Of a DNA stretch of 64,000 bases, positions 29,504 through 38,857 are shown one piece after another. This DNA is from Hydrogenothermaceae bacterium (lineage in GTDB: Bacteria > Aquificota > Aquificia > Aquificales > Hydrogenothermaceae). Under the pieces are notes generated by a model. It saw nothing but the letters and a program-made list of their open reading frames with translations. It was not told the DNA's origin and made no database searches. The translations under genes were made by a program, and so were the position numbers. The stretch is taken from NCBI GenBank assembly GCA_026418535.1, contig JAOABC010000003.1:1-64000 (forward strand), read 5' to 3'. Every line of letters begins with the position of its first letter. The first letter of the stretch is position 1.

Positions 29504-29744
29504 TAGAAAAGGTAAAGAAATCTACAGAGGGGAGACACTGGACATAAGATTGATAGAGATAAAACATTCCGATAAAATCTGATTAAGATACTAAAACATG
29601 TGAGCTCTATCTTATAAGGGACAGCCCGGAGAATGAACTAAAATTTGGAATTTTTATAGAACTTTAATACCTACTCTTTTGTAACATCCTATTTTTCAGT
29701 TTTGGTAAAATAGTTCAAACTGTTAGGTTTTAAAGGAGAGCTAT

Positions 29745-30599
29745 ATGCCCTATAGTATGACCGGATTTGTATCTGTAAAGAAGAGCTTTGAAGACTGCGA
29801 TGTAGACGTAAAGGTGAAGTCCCTTAACGGAAAATTCTTAGAGGTATCTCTAAAGGGAGACAGGTCAGTGGTAACATTCTTGGATATAGAGATAAAGAAG
29901 CTATCTCAACAGTTCTTTGAAAGAGGAACTCTGTCAATAGTGGTGAACATAACTTCAAAAAAACCAACTCTAAGTATAGAGAAAGAAAGGTTAAAGGCCT
30001 ACATCGATACCTTAAGAGAAACTCTAAAGGATGTAGGGTTAAACCTGTCTGATGATAAGATTCTAGACTACGCTCTCTCCCTTAACTCTAACAGTTCAGA
30101 AGAGTTGGACCAAGCTCTAAGAGATAACATACTCTCAACTCTTTCAGGAGCTTTTCACCTTCTAAGAGAGGAGAGAAGAAAAGAGGGTGAAGTTTTAATA
30201 TCAGACATAAGGGAGAGATTGGAAGATGTAGAGGAGAAGTTGAGTATCATAGAACAACAGAAGGAAGGAATTATAAAGTCCCTGCAGGAAAAAATGGAAC
30301 AGAGAGTTAAGCAGTTGTTGGGAGAGAGTTTCTCAGAGAGAGCATTTATAGAAGCTTCTCTCATAGTCCAGAAACTGGATATAACAGAAGAGATAGTGAG
30401 ACTAAAGAGTCACATAGATAGTTTTAGGGAGCTCCTTGGGATAGACAGACCTGTAGGAAGGAAAATGGACTTCCTCTGTCAGGAGATGCACAGGGAGATA
30501 AACACGCTTGGGAACAAGATTCCGGATCTTAGTAGTCTGACCGTGGAAATAAAGACACAGATAGAAAAGATCAGACAACAAGTCCAAAACATAGAGTAA
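29745..30599 (+). CDS. yicC: YicC family protein (putative endoribonuclease)
   Basis: 284 residues, N-terminus MPYSMTGFVSVKK typical of YicC, long helical middle and the C-terminal DUF1732 part ending in MHREINTLGNKIPD. Related proteins act as endoribonucleases (YicC/YloC). Starts with ATG behind GGAGAGCT; an extended -10-like TGGTAAAAT lies about 35 bases upstream. First gene of a cluster with a deacetylase, a glycosyltransferase and an ABC exporter, so it is probably co-expressed with envelope genes. Confidence 0.88.
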   Translation: MPYSMTGFVSVKKSFEDCDVDVKVKSLNGKFLEVSLKGDRSVVTFLDIEIKKLSQQFFERGTLSIVVNITSKKPTLSIEKERLKAYIDTLRETLKDVGLNLSDDKILDYALSLNSNSSEELDQALRDNILSTLSGAFHLLREERRKEGEVLISDIRERLEDVEEKLSIIEQQKEGIIKSLQEKMEQRVKQLLGESFSERAFIEASLIVQKLDITEEIVRLKSHIDSFRELLGIDRPVGRKMDFLCQEMHREINTLGNKIPDLSSLTVEIKTQIEKIRQQVQNIE

Positions 30600-30609
30600 A
30601 GGGTAGACT

Positions 30610-31281
30610 TTGAAAGTTTTAACTTATCACAACATAGATACCCCACCAAAGGAAGCAAAACTTAAGACTCTCTATCTAAAACCTAAGAAGTTCCAAAGAC
30701 AGCTCTGGCTACTTCAAAGACTTGGTTTTTCTTCATCTTCAGCCGAAAAATTCAACCTTTCTGAGAAAGAGGTTCTTCTTACATTTGATGATGGATACAA
30801 GGATTTCATAGAGAACGCCCTTCCTGTTGTAAAAAAGTACAGGTTCAGAGCTACAGTCTTCATAGTTGCCGACCTTGTTGGGAAGTATAACAAGTGGGAT
30901 TGGAGGAAACTCAACGTAAAGAAGTATCTTATGGACTGGAAAGATATAGAGTATATTATGAAGGAGGGTATAGAGATAGGTTCTCACACTCTGACCCATC
31001 CATTCTTGACCCAGTTAGACCCAAAAGAAGCTATAAAAGAAATAGAGTATTCGAAGAAAAAACTGGAAGATCGACTTGGGGTAGAGATAAAGTCTTTCTG
31101 CTACCCTTATGGAGACTACAATGAGCAAATAAGGGATGTGGTAGAGTCTGTTGGGTACAAAAATGCTTTCACTACAAAGGAAGGTCCTTTTGAGACAGAG
31201 GATGACCCTTTCCAAATAAGAAGGCTCACTGTCTTTGGAAACATGGACATATTTAGATTTGGCTGGAAGGTAGTGTTTTGA
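30610..31281 (+). CDS. Polysaccharide deacetylase family protein
   Basis: A 223-residue NodB-type deacetylase. Motif 1 LTFDDGY (catalytic Asp and metal Asp), motif 2 IGSHTLTHPFL (metal His pair) and motif 3 CYPYGDYN are present. It starts with TTG at 30610. No signal peptide, so it is likely cytoplasmic or acts on a lipid-linked precursor. It overlaps the next glycosyltransferase as TTGA. The sugar substrate is unknown. Confidence 0.85.
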   Translation: MKVLTYHNIDTPPKEAKLKTLYLKPKKFQRQLWLLQRLGFSSSSAEKFNLSEKEVLLTFDDGYKDFIENALPVVKKYRFRATVFIVADLVGKYNKWDWRKLNVKKYLMDWKDIEYIMKEGIEIGSHTLTHPFLTQLDPKEAIKEIEYSKKKLEDRLGVEIKSFCYPYGDYNEQIRDVVESVGYKNAFTTKEGPFETEDDPFQIRRLTVFGNMDIFRFGWKVVF

Positions 31282-32354
31282 GAGTTCTATGGATAAATGG
31301 TAATCCAAACCCAAACCCAGGAGGTACAGAAGCACACTCTATAGACTTCATAAACTACCTTGAGGATGTTGAGGATGTTCTGCTATATAAAGTGGTAGCA
31401 AAAGGTAGTTATGTAGACAGGTACACCTCAGACAAGAACAAGTTCTACATAACCCTAAAATCAGAACTCTCACCTCTGAACAGTTTAAAGCTTATAAAGT
31501 TGTCTATCTCTCTAAAGCCGGACTTTGTAGTAGGAAATAACGGAAATGAGTACATAAACACGTTTTTAGCAGGAAAACTCTCCGGAGGAAAGGTTATACT
31601 GTTCAGACATATGTTAAACAGACTTCCATTGTTCCTAAGGAAGTTTATACTTCCTAATACCTATAGAGTGATAGCCGTTAGTGAGTCCTCAAAGAGAAGA
31701 CTGATAGAAGACGGTATTCCTGAGTCAAAAGTGAAAGTGATTCCAAACTTCATAGACGAGAAGAGATTCTCTACAACCTGGGAGGAGAAGGAGAAAAAGA
31801 AAGAAGATTTAGGCATAAGTAAAGATGTAAGAGTTGTATCTTTTCTTGGGAAGGTAGCAGAAGGAAAAGGTATTTACGACTTTTTAGAGGTAGCAAGGAG
31901 ACTAATCAAATCTAAGGAAAAGTTCTTCTTTATGGTGATAGGTTACGGAAAAGATTTGGGGAAAGTGAGAGAATGGATAGAGGAAAACAGACTAAAAGAG
32001 CATCTTTTATTAATTGGTAGGGTAGATAGTCCGGAGGAATACCTTAAGGCGTCTGACTTTCTGTTAGTCCTGTCTAAAGGTGAGGAGAGTTTTGGTAGAG
32101 TTGTAGTAGAGGGATTTGCCTGTAGGAATGCGGTTGTGGTCTACGACGTTGAAAATCTAAAGTTCTTGGTAGAGAATGGAAAGACTGGCTTCGTGTGTAA
32201 AGTTGGGGATATTGAGTGTGTTGTAGAGAGGTTAAGAGCTAGTGGAGAGGCAATTAAAGAGATTGTAGAGTCTGGGTACAAAGAGTTCCTGAGTAAATAC
32301 ACAAAGGATATAGTTCTAAGCCAATTTGTAGATACACTAAAAACTCAATCTTAA
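31278..32354 (+). CDS. GT4-type glycosyltransferase
   Basis: A 358-residue GT-B glycosyltransferase. The N-lobe begins WINGNPNPNPGGTEAHS; the C-lobe has VIPNFIDEKRF, FLGKVAEGKGIYDFLEVA and the donor-binding E-x7-E motif in EESFGRVVVEGFACRN. It likely adds a sugar in LPS outer-core or related glycan assembly, inferred from waaA and the msbA-like gene nearby. The TTG start overlaps the previous stop. Confidence 0.87.
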   Translation: MRVLWINGNPNPNPGGTEAHSIDFINYLEDVEDVLLYKVVAKGSYVDRYTSDKNKFYITLKSELSPLNSLKLIKLSISLKPDFVVGNNGNEYINTFLAGKLSGGKVILFRHMLNRLPLFLRKFILPNTYRVIAVSESSKRRLIEDGIPESKVKVIPNFIDEKRFSTTWEEKEKKKEDLGISKDVRVVSFLGKVAEGKGIYDFLEVARRLIKSKEKFFFMVIGYGKDLGKVREWIEENRLKEHLLLIGRVDSPEEYLKASDFLLVLSKGEESFGRVVVEGFACRNAVVVYDVENLKFLVENGKTGFVCKVGDIECVVERLRASGEAIKEIVESGYKEFLSKYTKDIVLSQFVDTLKTQS

Positions 32355-32361
32355 GGGAGAG

Positions 32362-34017
32362 ATGGATAAAGACTCTTTAAAGTTCTTGTACAGTAGGTTT
32401 AGAGATTATAAGCTTCATATAATCCTTGCTATAGTTGGTAGTATCATCGAAGCCTCCTCCTTGGCGGGGCTTACGTACATCGTTAAGGAAGTCATAGATA
32501 AAGTGTTCATAGACAAAGATTTTGAAAAATTAAAACTCATCCTAATTGTTATATTCACTCTCGCCATCCTTAAACAGATAGGCTTTATCCTTAAGGAGTA
32601 TGTCTTCCCATATGCTCTATACAGAGTTTTAAAGGGTCTGAGGGAGGAGATATTCAATAAAATAGTTGAAGGTAAATATTCAGCCATCCAAAGCAGACAG
32701 TTTGGAGACATAATAAGTAGAGCATCAAACGATGTTGAGGCTCTCCGTCACTCTATAATCCTTGTAGGAGTTGACTTTATAACACAGCTATTTACAGCAG
32801 TGGCTATGGTCAGTGTCCTTGTATACAGAGATTACAGGTTGTTTCTCATATTCTTAGTGGCAGCACCTATCTTCGCTCTATCTTTTAACTACTTTGGGGA
32901 AAAAAGGAAAAAGTATACTCAAAGGGTACAAGAATCTTTTGGAGAGTATACACAGATAGTGAATCAGACCCTTTCCGGCCTGGAGACTATAAAGCTATTC
33001 TCCAAAGAGAACATAATCTTTCTCTTTAACAGAATAAACGAAAACTTCTTTAAGAATCAGAGAAAAAATGCCCTTTATGATGTCCTTTATCTGTCTTCTT
33101 TAGAGATAGCATCTTATATAGGAATAGCAGGTATTATCCTCTACGGCGGAATTAGTATAGTAGAGGGAAGAATAACAACAGGAGATCTCTTCTCTTTCCT
33201 TTCCGCATTATTGATACTGGTAAACTCCTTACAGATAATTCAGAGAGGTATTATGCAGATAAAAGTTCTAAGTCCTGTAATCCATAGGATACAGAGCATT
33301 CTGAACATAGAGGCAGAAAAACAGGAAGGTAAGCCTTTTTCCTGTTTGAGGGAAAAGATAGTTTTTAAAGATGTATCTCTCCTTATTAGAGATAAAGTGA
33401 TACTTAAAGATATAGATATAGAGATAAGGAAAGGAGAGAAGATAGGAATAGTAGGACACACTGGATCTGGAAAAAGTAGTTTTTTAAAGCTCGTATATGG
33501 TCTATATCAGGATGAATACAGAGGAAGTATAAAGATAGATGGCATAGAACTTAGAGATTTAAACCTAAATAGTTATAGAGAGAAAGTGGGAGTTGTTTCT
33601 CAAGATGTGTTTATGTTTAATGATACAGTGAGAAATAATTTACTTATAGCAAACCCAAAGGCAGACGAGGAGAAGATAGTAAAAGCTATCCTGGCTGCAA
33701 AGGCAGATTTTGTATTCCAACTTCCCCAAGGTTTAGATACAGTTATAGGGGAAAGGGGAGGTGTCCTATCTGGAGGAGAGAGACAGAGAGTTGCTTTTGC
33801 CAGACTATACCTTAAAGATCCAGAGATAGTCATCTTGGACGAAGGCACATCTGCCCTTGACACCACTACAGAGGAGGAGGTTATGAGGGAGTTTTACAAA
33901 TATTTCAAAGATAGGACCGTACTTATAGTTGCCCATAGAGCTTCTACCCTAAGAGAATGTAACAGGATAATAACTTTTGAGAATGGTAGAGTATCAGGAG
34001 AGGAAAAGTGGGTATAA
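32362..34017 (+). CDS. MsbA-like ABC exporter (lipid A/lipid flippase)
   Basis: A 551-residue half-transporter: six membrane helices in residues 15-310, then an ATPase domain with Walker A GHTGSGKSS, Q-loop VVSQDVFMF, signature LSGGERQRVAFARL, Walker B IVILDEGTSALD and H-loop VAHRAS, all intact. Its position after LPS genes suggests MsbA-type flipping of lipid A-core, though other lipid or polysaccharide exporters share this form. A short hydrophobic reading frame overlaps its end. Confidence 0.86.
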   Translation: MDKDSLKFLYSRFRDYKLHIILAIVGSIIEASSLAGLTYIVKEVIDKVFIDKDFEKLKLILIVIFTLAILKQIGFILKEYVFPYALYRVLKGLREEIFNKIVEGKYSAIQSRQFGDIISRASNDVEALRHSIILVGVDFITQLFTAVAMVSVLVYRDYRLFLIFLVAAPIFALSFNYFGEKRKKYTQRVQESFGEYTQIVNQTLSGLETIKLFSKENIIFLFNRINENFFKNQRKNALYDVLYLSSLEIASYIGIAGIILYGGISIVEGRITTGDLFSFLSALLILVNSLQIIQRGIMQIKVLSPVIHRIQSILNIEAEKQEGKPFSCLREKIVFKDVSLLIRDKVILKDIDIEIRKGEKIGIVGHTGSGKSSFLKLVYGLYQDEYRGSIKIDGIELRDLNLNSYREKVGVVSQDVFMFNDTVRNNLLIANPKADEEKIVKAILAAKADFVFQLPQGLDTVIGERGGVLSGGERQRVAFARLYLKDPEIVILDEGTSALDTTTEEEVMREFYKYFKDRTVLIVAHRASTLRECNRIITFENGRVSGEEKWV

Positions 34018-34145
34018 AGATCCTGGTTTCATTAAGAATAGTTTCTATTGTTTCTTCTTTACTACTATTAATCTCCTCTGGAGTTAATACTTATCTTCTT
34101 ACAAAGAACAGAAAAGAAAAGTTCTATCTATATAGGAACTTTTAG
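34008..34145 (+). CDS. Small hydrophobic protein overlapping the end of the exporter gene
   Basis: A 45-residue frame starting GTG at 34008 behind GGAGAGGAAAA, with one hydrophobic stretch (about residues 4-31) and a basic, Tyr-rich tail. It overlaps the exporter by ten bases and the convergent sigma-factor gene by four. The ribosome site and placement suggest translation coupled to the exporter, but there is no recognised family, so this is tentative. Confidence 0.4.
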   Translation: MGIKILVSLRIVSIVSSLLLLISSGVNTYLLTKNRKEKFYLYRNF

Positions 34146-34987
34146 GAGAGAAAATCCTTAAGATGTCTCTTCATAGCCATACTTTTGAGCTTTTTAAGGG
34201 CTCTCTGTTCAAGCTGTCTTACTCTTTCTCGGGATATACCTAATCTCTCTCCTACTTCCTCTAGTGTCATAACTTCCCCATCAAACAGACCATACCTCAT
34301 CTTTATTATCTCTCTTTCTCTGTCGTCTAAAAGGTTCAGCATTGACTCTATACCTCTATGTAAAGTTTCATCTATTAAGCCCTTTTCTATGTCTTCTGTT
34401 CCTTTTTTAGAGAGAATATCAAGCATGGTGAAATCTTCTTCACCTTCTCCTAGAGGCATGTCAAGTGATACAGGCATCCGGACTATAGATAGAGCGCTCC
34501 TTACTTTCTTAATAGAGGTGTTCAACTTTTTAGCTATCTCCTCTTCTGTTGGCTCTTTTCCAAACTCCTCTTTTAACTTTTCGTACGCATCCTTTACTTT
34601 TGCTATAAAGATGGACTCTTTTATAGGTATCCTTACTGCACCAGTTTGTTGGAAGATAGTCTGCATTATAGCCTGCCTTATCCACCAAACTGCATAAGAG
34701 ATGAACTTTACATCTTTCTCTGGATCAAACCTCTTAGCAGCTTCCAGAAGGCCTAAATTTCCCGCAGCTATCAAGTCTGTAAGAGACACACCCCAACCCA
34801 TAAAGTTTTTAGCAACAGCAATCACAAACCTTAAGTTTCCCTTCACAAGTTTCTTTAAAGCCTCTTTATCTCCAGCTTTTGCCTTTATAGCCAACTCCTT
34901 CTCTTCCTCTGGAGACAGTATAGGATGCTTTGCCATCTGTTGGATATACATATTAAGGGTAGTTTGCTCTTTCTCTTGTTCTGCCAT
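34142..34987 (-). CDS. Alternative sigma-70 family factor, short RpoD-like form
   Basis: 281 residues without region 1.1. Region 1.2 begins near TLNMYIQQMAK, region 2 has NLRFVIAVAKNF and the -10-binding SYAVWWIRQAIMQTIF, region 3 is intact, and region 4.2 ends with GISRERVRQLEQRALKKLK. The small size and RpoD-like core point to a group 2 or 3 factor (RpoS/RpoH-like) and not the primary sigma. AGAGGAAAA precedes the ATG. It is adjacent to, and divergent from, the hyp operon but separated by a decayed gene; control of hyp genes is only a guess. Confidence 0.85.
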   Translation of the reverse strand: MAEQEKEQTTLNMYIQQMAKHPILSPEEEKELAIKAKAGDKEALKKLVKGNLRFVIAVAKNFMGWGVSLTDLIAAGNLGLLEAAKRFDPEKDVKFISYAVWWIRQAIMQTIFQQTGAVRIPIKESIFIAKVKDAYEKLKEEFGKEPTEEEIAKKLNTSIKKVRSALSIVRMPVSLDMPLGEGEEDFTMLDILSKKGTEDIEKGLIDETLHRGIESMLNLLDDREREIIKMRYGLFDGEVMTLEEVGERLGISRERVRQLEQRALKKLKSMAMKRHLKDFLS

Positions 34988-35063
34988 GGTAGTTTTCCTC
35001 TGTGAATAATTCTAAGAAGATTATTAATAATAATTACTAGTTAATCTATGATATTACTCAATC

Positions 35064-35640
35064 CAAAAACTCAGCTGGTCCTAAACTCCACTTTACTAAA
35101 TTTAAGTTCTACTTTTATATCAGACAAACTGGCATCCTTTAAGTATTTTAAAGAAGGATTATTTTCATCATAAGCTATCTCTATATTCCTTCTAAACGTC
35201 TCACTAGGATTATTTTGTTAGAGCTGAAGAAATCAAGAGGTTTGTACACCTTTACTGGCTTCTTTACAACCTCTTTTCCGTATTTATACAACCTCTTTTC
35301 CGTATTTATCGTAGATGACCATCTCTCCGTACACCATATCAACCTGTTTAGAGAGGTTGTTAGTGAAGTTAAATATAAACTGAATCTTATCATCTCTCTA
35401 TAAGTTTATCCTCTGCCTTGTGGAATTTCTTCTGTATGAGAGTATACTGAATTGGAAGTAGATATTCCTTTAAGACAGATATTTTTCTAGGTGTTTGGAC
35501 AGGCTTAGTTACAGAGTCAATTCTCTCTAGGCTTTCTAAACGTCTTTCCAGTTCTCTTACCTTATTCTCAAACTGAAGTATTCTCTCTTCCAACTCTCCC
35601 CTAAAACTACTGAAAAAAGATCAAAAACGACTAAAATGGC
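35064..35640 (-). pseudogene. Broken gene: coiled coil plus FxLYD-like beta domain
   Basis: The minus strand encodes, in different frames, a coiled coil (ENKVRELERRLESLERI, near 35560) followed by a beta-rich domain (DKIQFIFNFTNNLSKQVDMV, then YGEMVIYDKYGKEV, KKPVKVYKPLDFF and finally SLSDIKVELKFSKVEFRT). The layout resembles extracellular FxLYD/DUF-type domains. At least three frame breaks are seen: near 35395, at a 22-bp tandem duplication at 35265-35308, and near 35215. The rest of the 800-base gap between the sigma factor and hypB shows only a -10-like box. Confidence 0.65.
35265..35308. repeat. 22-bp exact tandem duplication inside the broken gene
   Basis: TACAACCTCTTTTCCGTATTTA occurs twice in direct contact (35265-35286 and 35287-35308). 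The unit is 22 bases, so the copy adds one base to the frame and causes the shift between YDKYGKEVV and KKPVKVYKP. Removing one unit restores the reading. Confidence 0.9.
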
Positions 35641-35688
35641 TGTTTTTTTTCATAGGGATATTCTTCTGGTACATTTTGAATTTTTTAT

Positions 35689-35694
35689 TATAAT
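35689..35694 (+). promoter_or_regulatory. Possible -10 element of the hyp operon
   Basis: TATAAT about 90 bases upstream of hypB. The hexamer at 17 bases upstream (CTGGTA) is a poor -35. Low-confidence call; I saw no clear sigma54 site. Confidence 0.3.
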
Positions 35695-35783
35695 ACAGAT
35701 ACAGGTGTAAAAAATTGTTGTATTGGTTATCGGATTTATACTTTAATATTATGAGAATCTTCAGTGGAATAGGAGAATAGTAG

Positions 35784-36521
35784 ATGTGTAGAGAATGTGG
35801 GTGTTCTTTGCCGCAAAAAAAGCATCATCATGGAGAGAAAAACTCATCTATCTCTGGTAGGAAAACAGTAGAGGTGGAAGTGTTGGCCAAGGTCTTAGAT
35901 GCTAACGATAAACAGGCCAACAGTAACAGGGAACATTTTCAAGAGCACGGAATATTAGCTTTAAACCTTATGAGCTCTCCTGGAGCGGGGAAAACTACAC
36001 TCTTAGAAAGGACAATAGAGACTCTTAAAGGAAGTATCCGGATAGGTGTGATAGAAGGAGACCTAGAAACAGATAGAGATAGTCAGAGAATAAGGGCGAA
36101 AGATGTCCCAGCTTACCAGATAACTACAGGGCAGGCCTGTCATCTTGACGCTTTCATGGTCCATAAAGGGATACACCAACTACCACTGGAAGAATTGGAT
36201 ATAGTATTCATAGAGAATGTTGGAAACCTTGTCTGTCCAGCGTCTTACGATGTAGGAGCTCATACGAATGTAGTCCTACTTTCCATCCCTGAGGGGGAGG
36301 ATAAACCCCTTAAGTATCCTATTATGTTCCACTCTGCAGATATTGTACTTATAACTAAGGTAGACCTTTTACCGTATATAGATTTTGATATAGAGGATGC
36401 AAAGAGAAACATAAAGAAAGTTAACCCTAAGGTGGACATTATTCCTCTTTCTGCAAAAACAGGAGAGGGTATGGATAGATGGATAAGATACCTCACTTTA
36501 AAGAGAGAGCTGGTAGAATGA
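35784..36521 (+). CDS. hypB: Hydrogenase nickel-incorporation GTPase HypB
   Basis: Delivers nickel to NiFe-hydrogenase with HypA. The 245-residue protein has the N-terminal CRECGC high-affinity nickel motif, a very short His stretch (KKHHHG), Walker A SSPGAGKTT, and conserved GNLVCPASYDVG with the metal-site Cys at the G-domain dimer interface, plus TKVDLLP. GGAG lies before the ATG. First gene of hypBCDEA-protease-hypF, which is tightly packed and surely one operon. Confidence 0.95.
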   Translation: MCRECGCSLPQKKHHHGEKNSSISGRKTVEVEVLAKVLDANDKQANSNREHFQEHGILALNLMSSPGAGKTTLLERTIETLKGSIRIGVIEGDLETDRDSQRIRAKDVPAYQITTGQACHLDAFMVHKGIHQLPLEELDIVFIENVGNLVCPASYDVGAHTNVVLLSIPEGEDKPLKYPIMFHSADIVLITKVDLLPYIDFDIEDAKRNIKKVNPKVDIIPLSAKTGEGMDRWIRYLTLKRELVE

Positions 36522-36530
36522 GGGTTCAAG

Positions 36531-36770
36531 GTGTGTTTGGCCATACCTTCTAAAGTTGAAAAGATACTCCCAGATAGCTTTGCGGTAGTGGATACGATGG
36601 GTGTCAAAAGAATCGTTTCCCTGCACCTTATACAAGAAGAGGTAAACGTTGGAGATTATGTTCTTGTCCATGTTGGTTATGCTATCTCAAAGATAAGCAT
36701 AGAGGAAGCTATAGAAAGTTTGGACCTATATGACCAGATAATAAAAGAGCTTGGAGATGAGAAAGATTGA
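36531..36770 (+). CDS. hypC: Hydrogenase maturation chaperone HypC
   Basis: A 79-residue HypC/HupF chaperone starting MCLAIPSKV; the Cys after the initiator Met is the one that carries the Fe(CN)2CO group together with HypD. The start codon is GTG at 36531 with AAGG upstream. It overlaps hypD by about 14 bases. Confidence 0.95.
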   Translation: MCLAIPSKVEKILPDSFAVVDTMGVKRIVSLHLIQEEVNVGDYVLVHVGYAISKISIEEAIESLDLYDQIIKELGDEKD

Positions 36771-37866
36771 CCTTATAGAAGACTTCCGGAGTAGCTCAAG
36801 AATAAGGGCTCTACTGAGACTTATATACAAAGAGTTAGACAGAGAAATAAACATAATGGAAGTGTGTGGTGGTCACACTCATACAATAGTAAAGTACGGA
36901 TTAAACCAAGTAGTCCCGAAAGGTATAAGGTTCATCCACGGTCCAGGCTGTCCTGTCTGTGTAATGCCAAAGGAGAGGATAGACCAGGCTATAGCCCTTT
37001 CTGAGAAAGAGGATGTCATACTGGTCACACTAGGAGATATGATCAAAGTTCCTGGTTCTAACTCCTCTCTTGCCAAGAAGAGGGCAGAAGGTAAGGATGT
37101 GAGGGTAGTCTACTCCCCTATTGACAGTGTAAGGATAGCAAGAGATAACCCTGGGAAGAAAGTGGTCTACTTTGCTATAGGGTTTGAAACCACGGCCCCT
37201 ATGACAGCTTCTGTTATAGAGATAGCCTTAAAGGAGGGCATAAGAAACCTCTTTTTTCATATAAACCATATCCTCATACTCCCAGCTATGAATGTGATAA
37301 TCGACAGAAAAGAGTCCAATATAGATGCCTTTATAGCTCCTTCCCACGTCTCTGTAATAACTGGAGCTAGTATGTACAATAACATAGTGGAAAAGTACAG
37401 AACTCCATTGGTGGTTGCCGGATTTGAGCCGGTTGATGTGTTGGAAGGTGTCTTGATGGTAATTAAACAGTTTAAAGACAAAAGGAGGGAGGTAGAGATT
37501 CAGTACAGGAGAGCAATTAGCTGGGATGGAAACAGAAAAGCCCAGTATCTAATAGAGAGGTTCTTCAAAACAAGAGATAGCTTTCGCTGGAGAGGACTTG
37601 GGAATATACCAGTTTCAGGGCTCCAGTTGAGGAAAGAGTATGAATTTATGGATGTGGAGGTAGTTTTTTCAGAAATACTGCCTAAGGGGAACGTTGAAGA
37701 CCATCAATTGTGTATATGTGGGGATATACTAAGGGGAGTTGCAAAACCAACAGACTGTCCGGTATTCGGTAGAGGGTGTAGCCCTATAAACCCTTTAGGA
37801 GCTTGTATGGTATCCTCTGAAGGAGCTTGTGCTGTGTATTACAAGTATGGAGCGGTAGATGGATAG
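36757..37866 (+). CDS. hypD: Hydrogenase maturation protein HypD
   Basis: A 369-residue [4Fe-4S] protein that, with HypC, assembles the Fe(CN)2CO cofactor. Motifs EVCGGHTHTI and GPGCPVCVMP hold the catalytic cysteines, GFETTAPMTA follows, and the C-terminal Cys set (CICGDILRG, DCPVFGRGCSP) binds the cluster. The ATG at 36757 follows TTGGAG, better than TTG at 36751. It overlaps hypE by eight bases. Confidence 0.95.
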   Translation: MRKIDLIEDFRSSSRIRALLRLIYKELDREINIMEVCGGHTHTIVKYGLNQVVPKGIRFIHGPGCPVCVMPKERIDQAIALSEKEDVILVTLGDMIKVPGSNSSLAKKRAEGKDVRVVYSPIDSVRIARDNPGKKVVYFAIGFETTAPMTASVIEIALKEGIRNLFFHINHILILPAMNVIIDRKESNIDAFIAPSHVSVITGASMYNNIVEKYRTPLVVAGFEPVDVLEGVLMVIKQFKDKRREVEIQYRRAISWDGNRKAQYLIERFFKTRDSFRWRGLGNIPVSGLQLRKEYEFMDVEVVFSEILPKGNVEDHQLCICGDILRGVAKPTDCPVFGRGCSPINPLGACMVSSEGACAVYYKYGAVDG

Positions 37867-38857
37867 AGTACTGCTCTCCCACGGAAGTGGTGGAGAGGAA
37901 ACCCACAGACTTATAAAAAGTCTATTTATAAAGTATTTCTCTAATGAAGAGTTAAATAAGATGGAGGATTCTGCCATCTTAAAAAGTCCCACAGAGATAG
38001 CTTTCACTACAGACTCTTTTGTGGTGTCTCCTATATTCTTCAAAGGTGGAGACATAGGAAAGCTTTCTGTAGCTGGAACTGTAAACGACTTGGCCGTTAT
38101 GGGTGCTAAACCTCTCTATATGAGTTGCTCTTTCATCATAGAGGAGGGACTCAGTCTTCTTGACTTAGAGAGAATAGTGGTGTCTATGGCTTTAGAGGCC
38201 GAGAAATCTGGAGTTAAGATTGTAACTGGGGACACAAAAGTAGTCCCAAATGGGTTTGGAGATAAGGTGTACATAACAACCTCTGGAATAGGAAAGGTAG
38301 TTTACAGAGGACTATCTGCCTTTAACCTAGAAGAAGGAGACTGTATAATCGTCTCCGGAACTGTTGGAGATCATGGAGCCTGTATCTTCTCCCAGAGAGA
38401 GGGAATAGACCTCTTTACAGAGCTGTCTTCTGACTGTGCCTCTATCTGGAAGATGGTAGAGCCTCTCTTTGAATCTGGAGTTAGGATAAAGGCTATGAGA
38501 GACCCTACCAGAGGAGGACTTGCAGGAGTTTTAAACGATTGGGCGGAAAGCTCAGGAGTAGAGATAGAGGTAAACATTGAGGATATACCTGTCAGAAAAG
38601 AGGTAAATGGTATATGTGAGTTTTTAGGTTTTGAGCCTTACTACCTACCTAACGAGGGGATGGTAGTCATCGCAGTGGAAGAGAAAGATACAGAGAGGAC
38701 CCTAGAGATACTTAAAGGTACAGATTTAGGAAAGGAGAGTAAACTTATAGGAAGGGTTTTAAAGAAAGCTAAAGGTAGGGTTGTTCTAAGGAGCCCTTAC
38801 GGAGCAAGGGTTGTTATTGAGAAGCCCTCTGGAGAACTTCTACCAAGAATATGTTAG
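37859..38857 (+). CDS. hypE: Carbamoyl dehydratase HypE
   Basis: Turns the carbamoyl group on its own C-terminal Cys into thiocyanate, the source of the CN ligands. 332 residues with the AIRS/PurM fold: GSGGEETHRLI near the N-terminus, AFTTDSFVV, GDTKVV and the RDPTRGGLAG signature. The C-terminus ends PRIC, the expected modified Cys. Start ATG overlaps hypD. Confidence 0.95.
   Translation: MDRVLLSHGSGGEETHRLIKSLFIKYFSNEELNKMEDSAILKSPTEIAFTTDSFVVSPIFFKGGDIGKLSVAGTVNDLAVMGAKPLYMSCSFIIEEGLSLLDLERIVVSMALEAEKSGVKIVTGDTKVVPNGFGDKVYITTSGIGKVVYRGLSAFNLEEGDCIIVSGTVGDHGACIFSQREGIDLFTELSSDCASIWKMVEPLFESGVRIKAMRDPTRGGLAGVLNDWAESSGVEIEVNIEDIPVRKEVNGICEFLGFEPYYLPNEGMVVIAVEEKDTERTLEILKGTDLGKESKLIGRVLKKAKGRVVLRSPYGARVVIEKPSGELLPRIC

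Noticed and set aside
29504-29744. Possible gene in the gap after waaA
   Set aside because: Stops in every frame and no ribosome site; only an extended -10-like box near yicC is visible.
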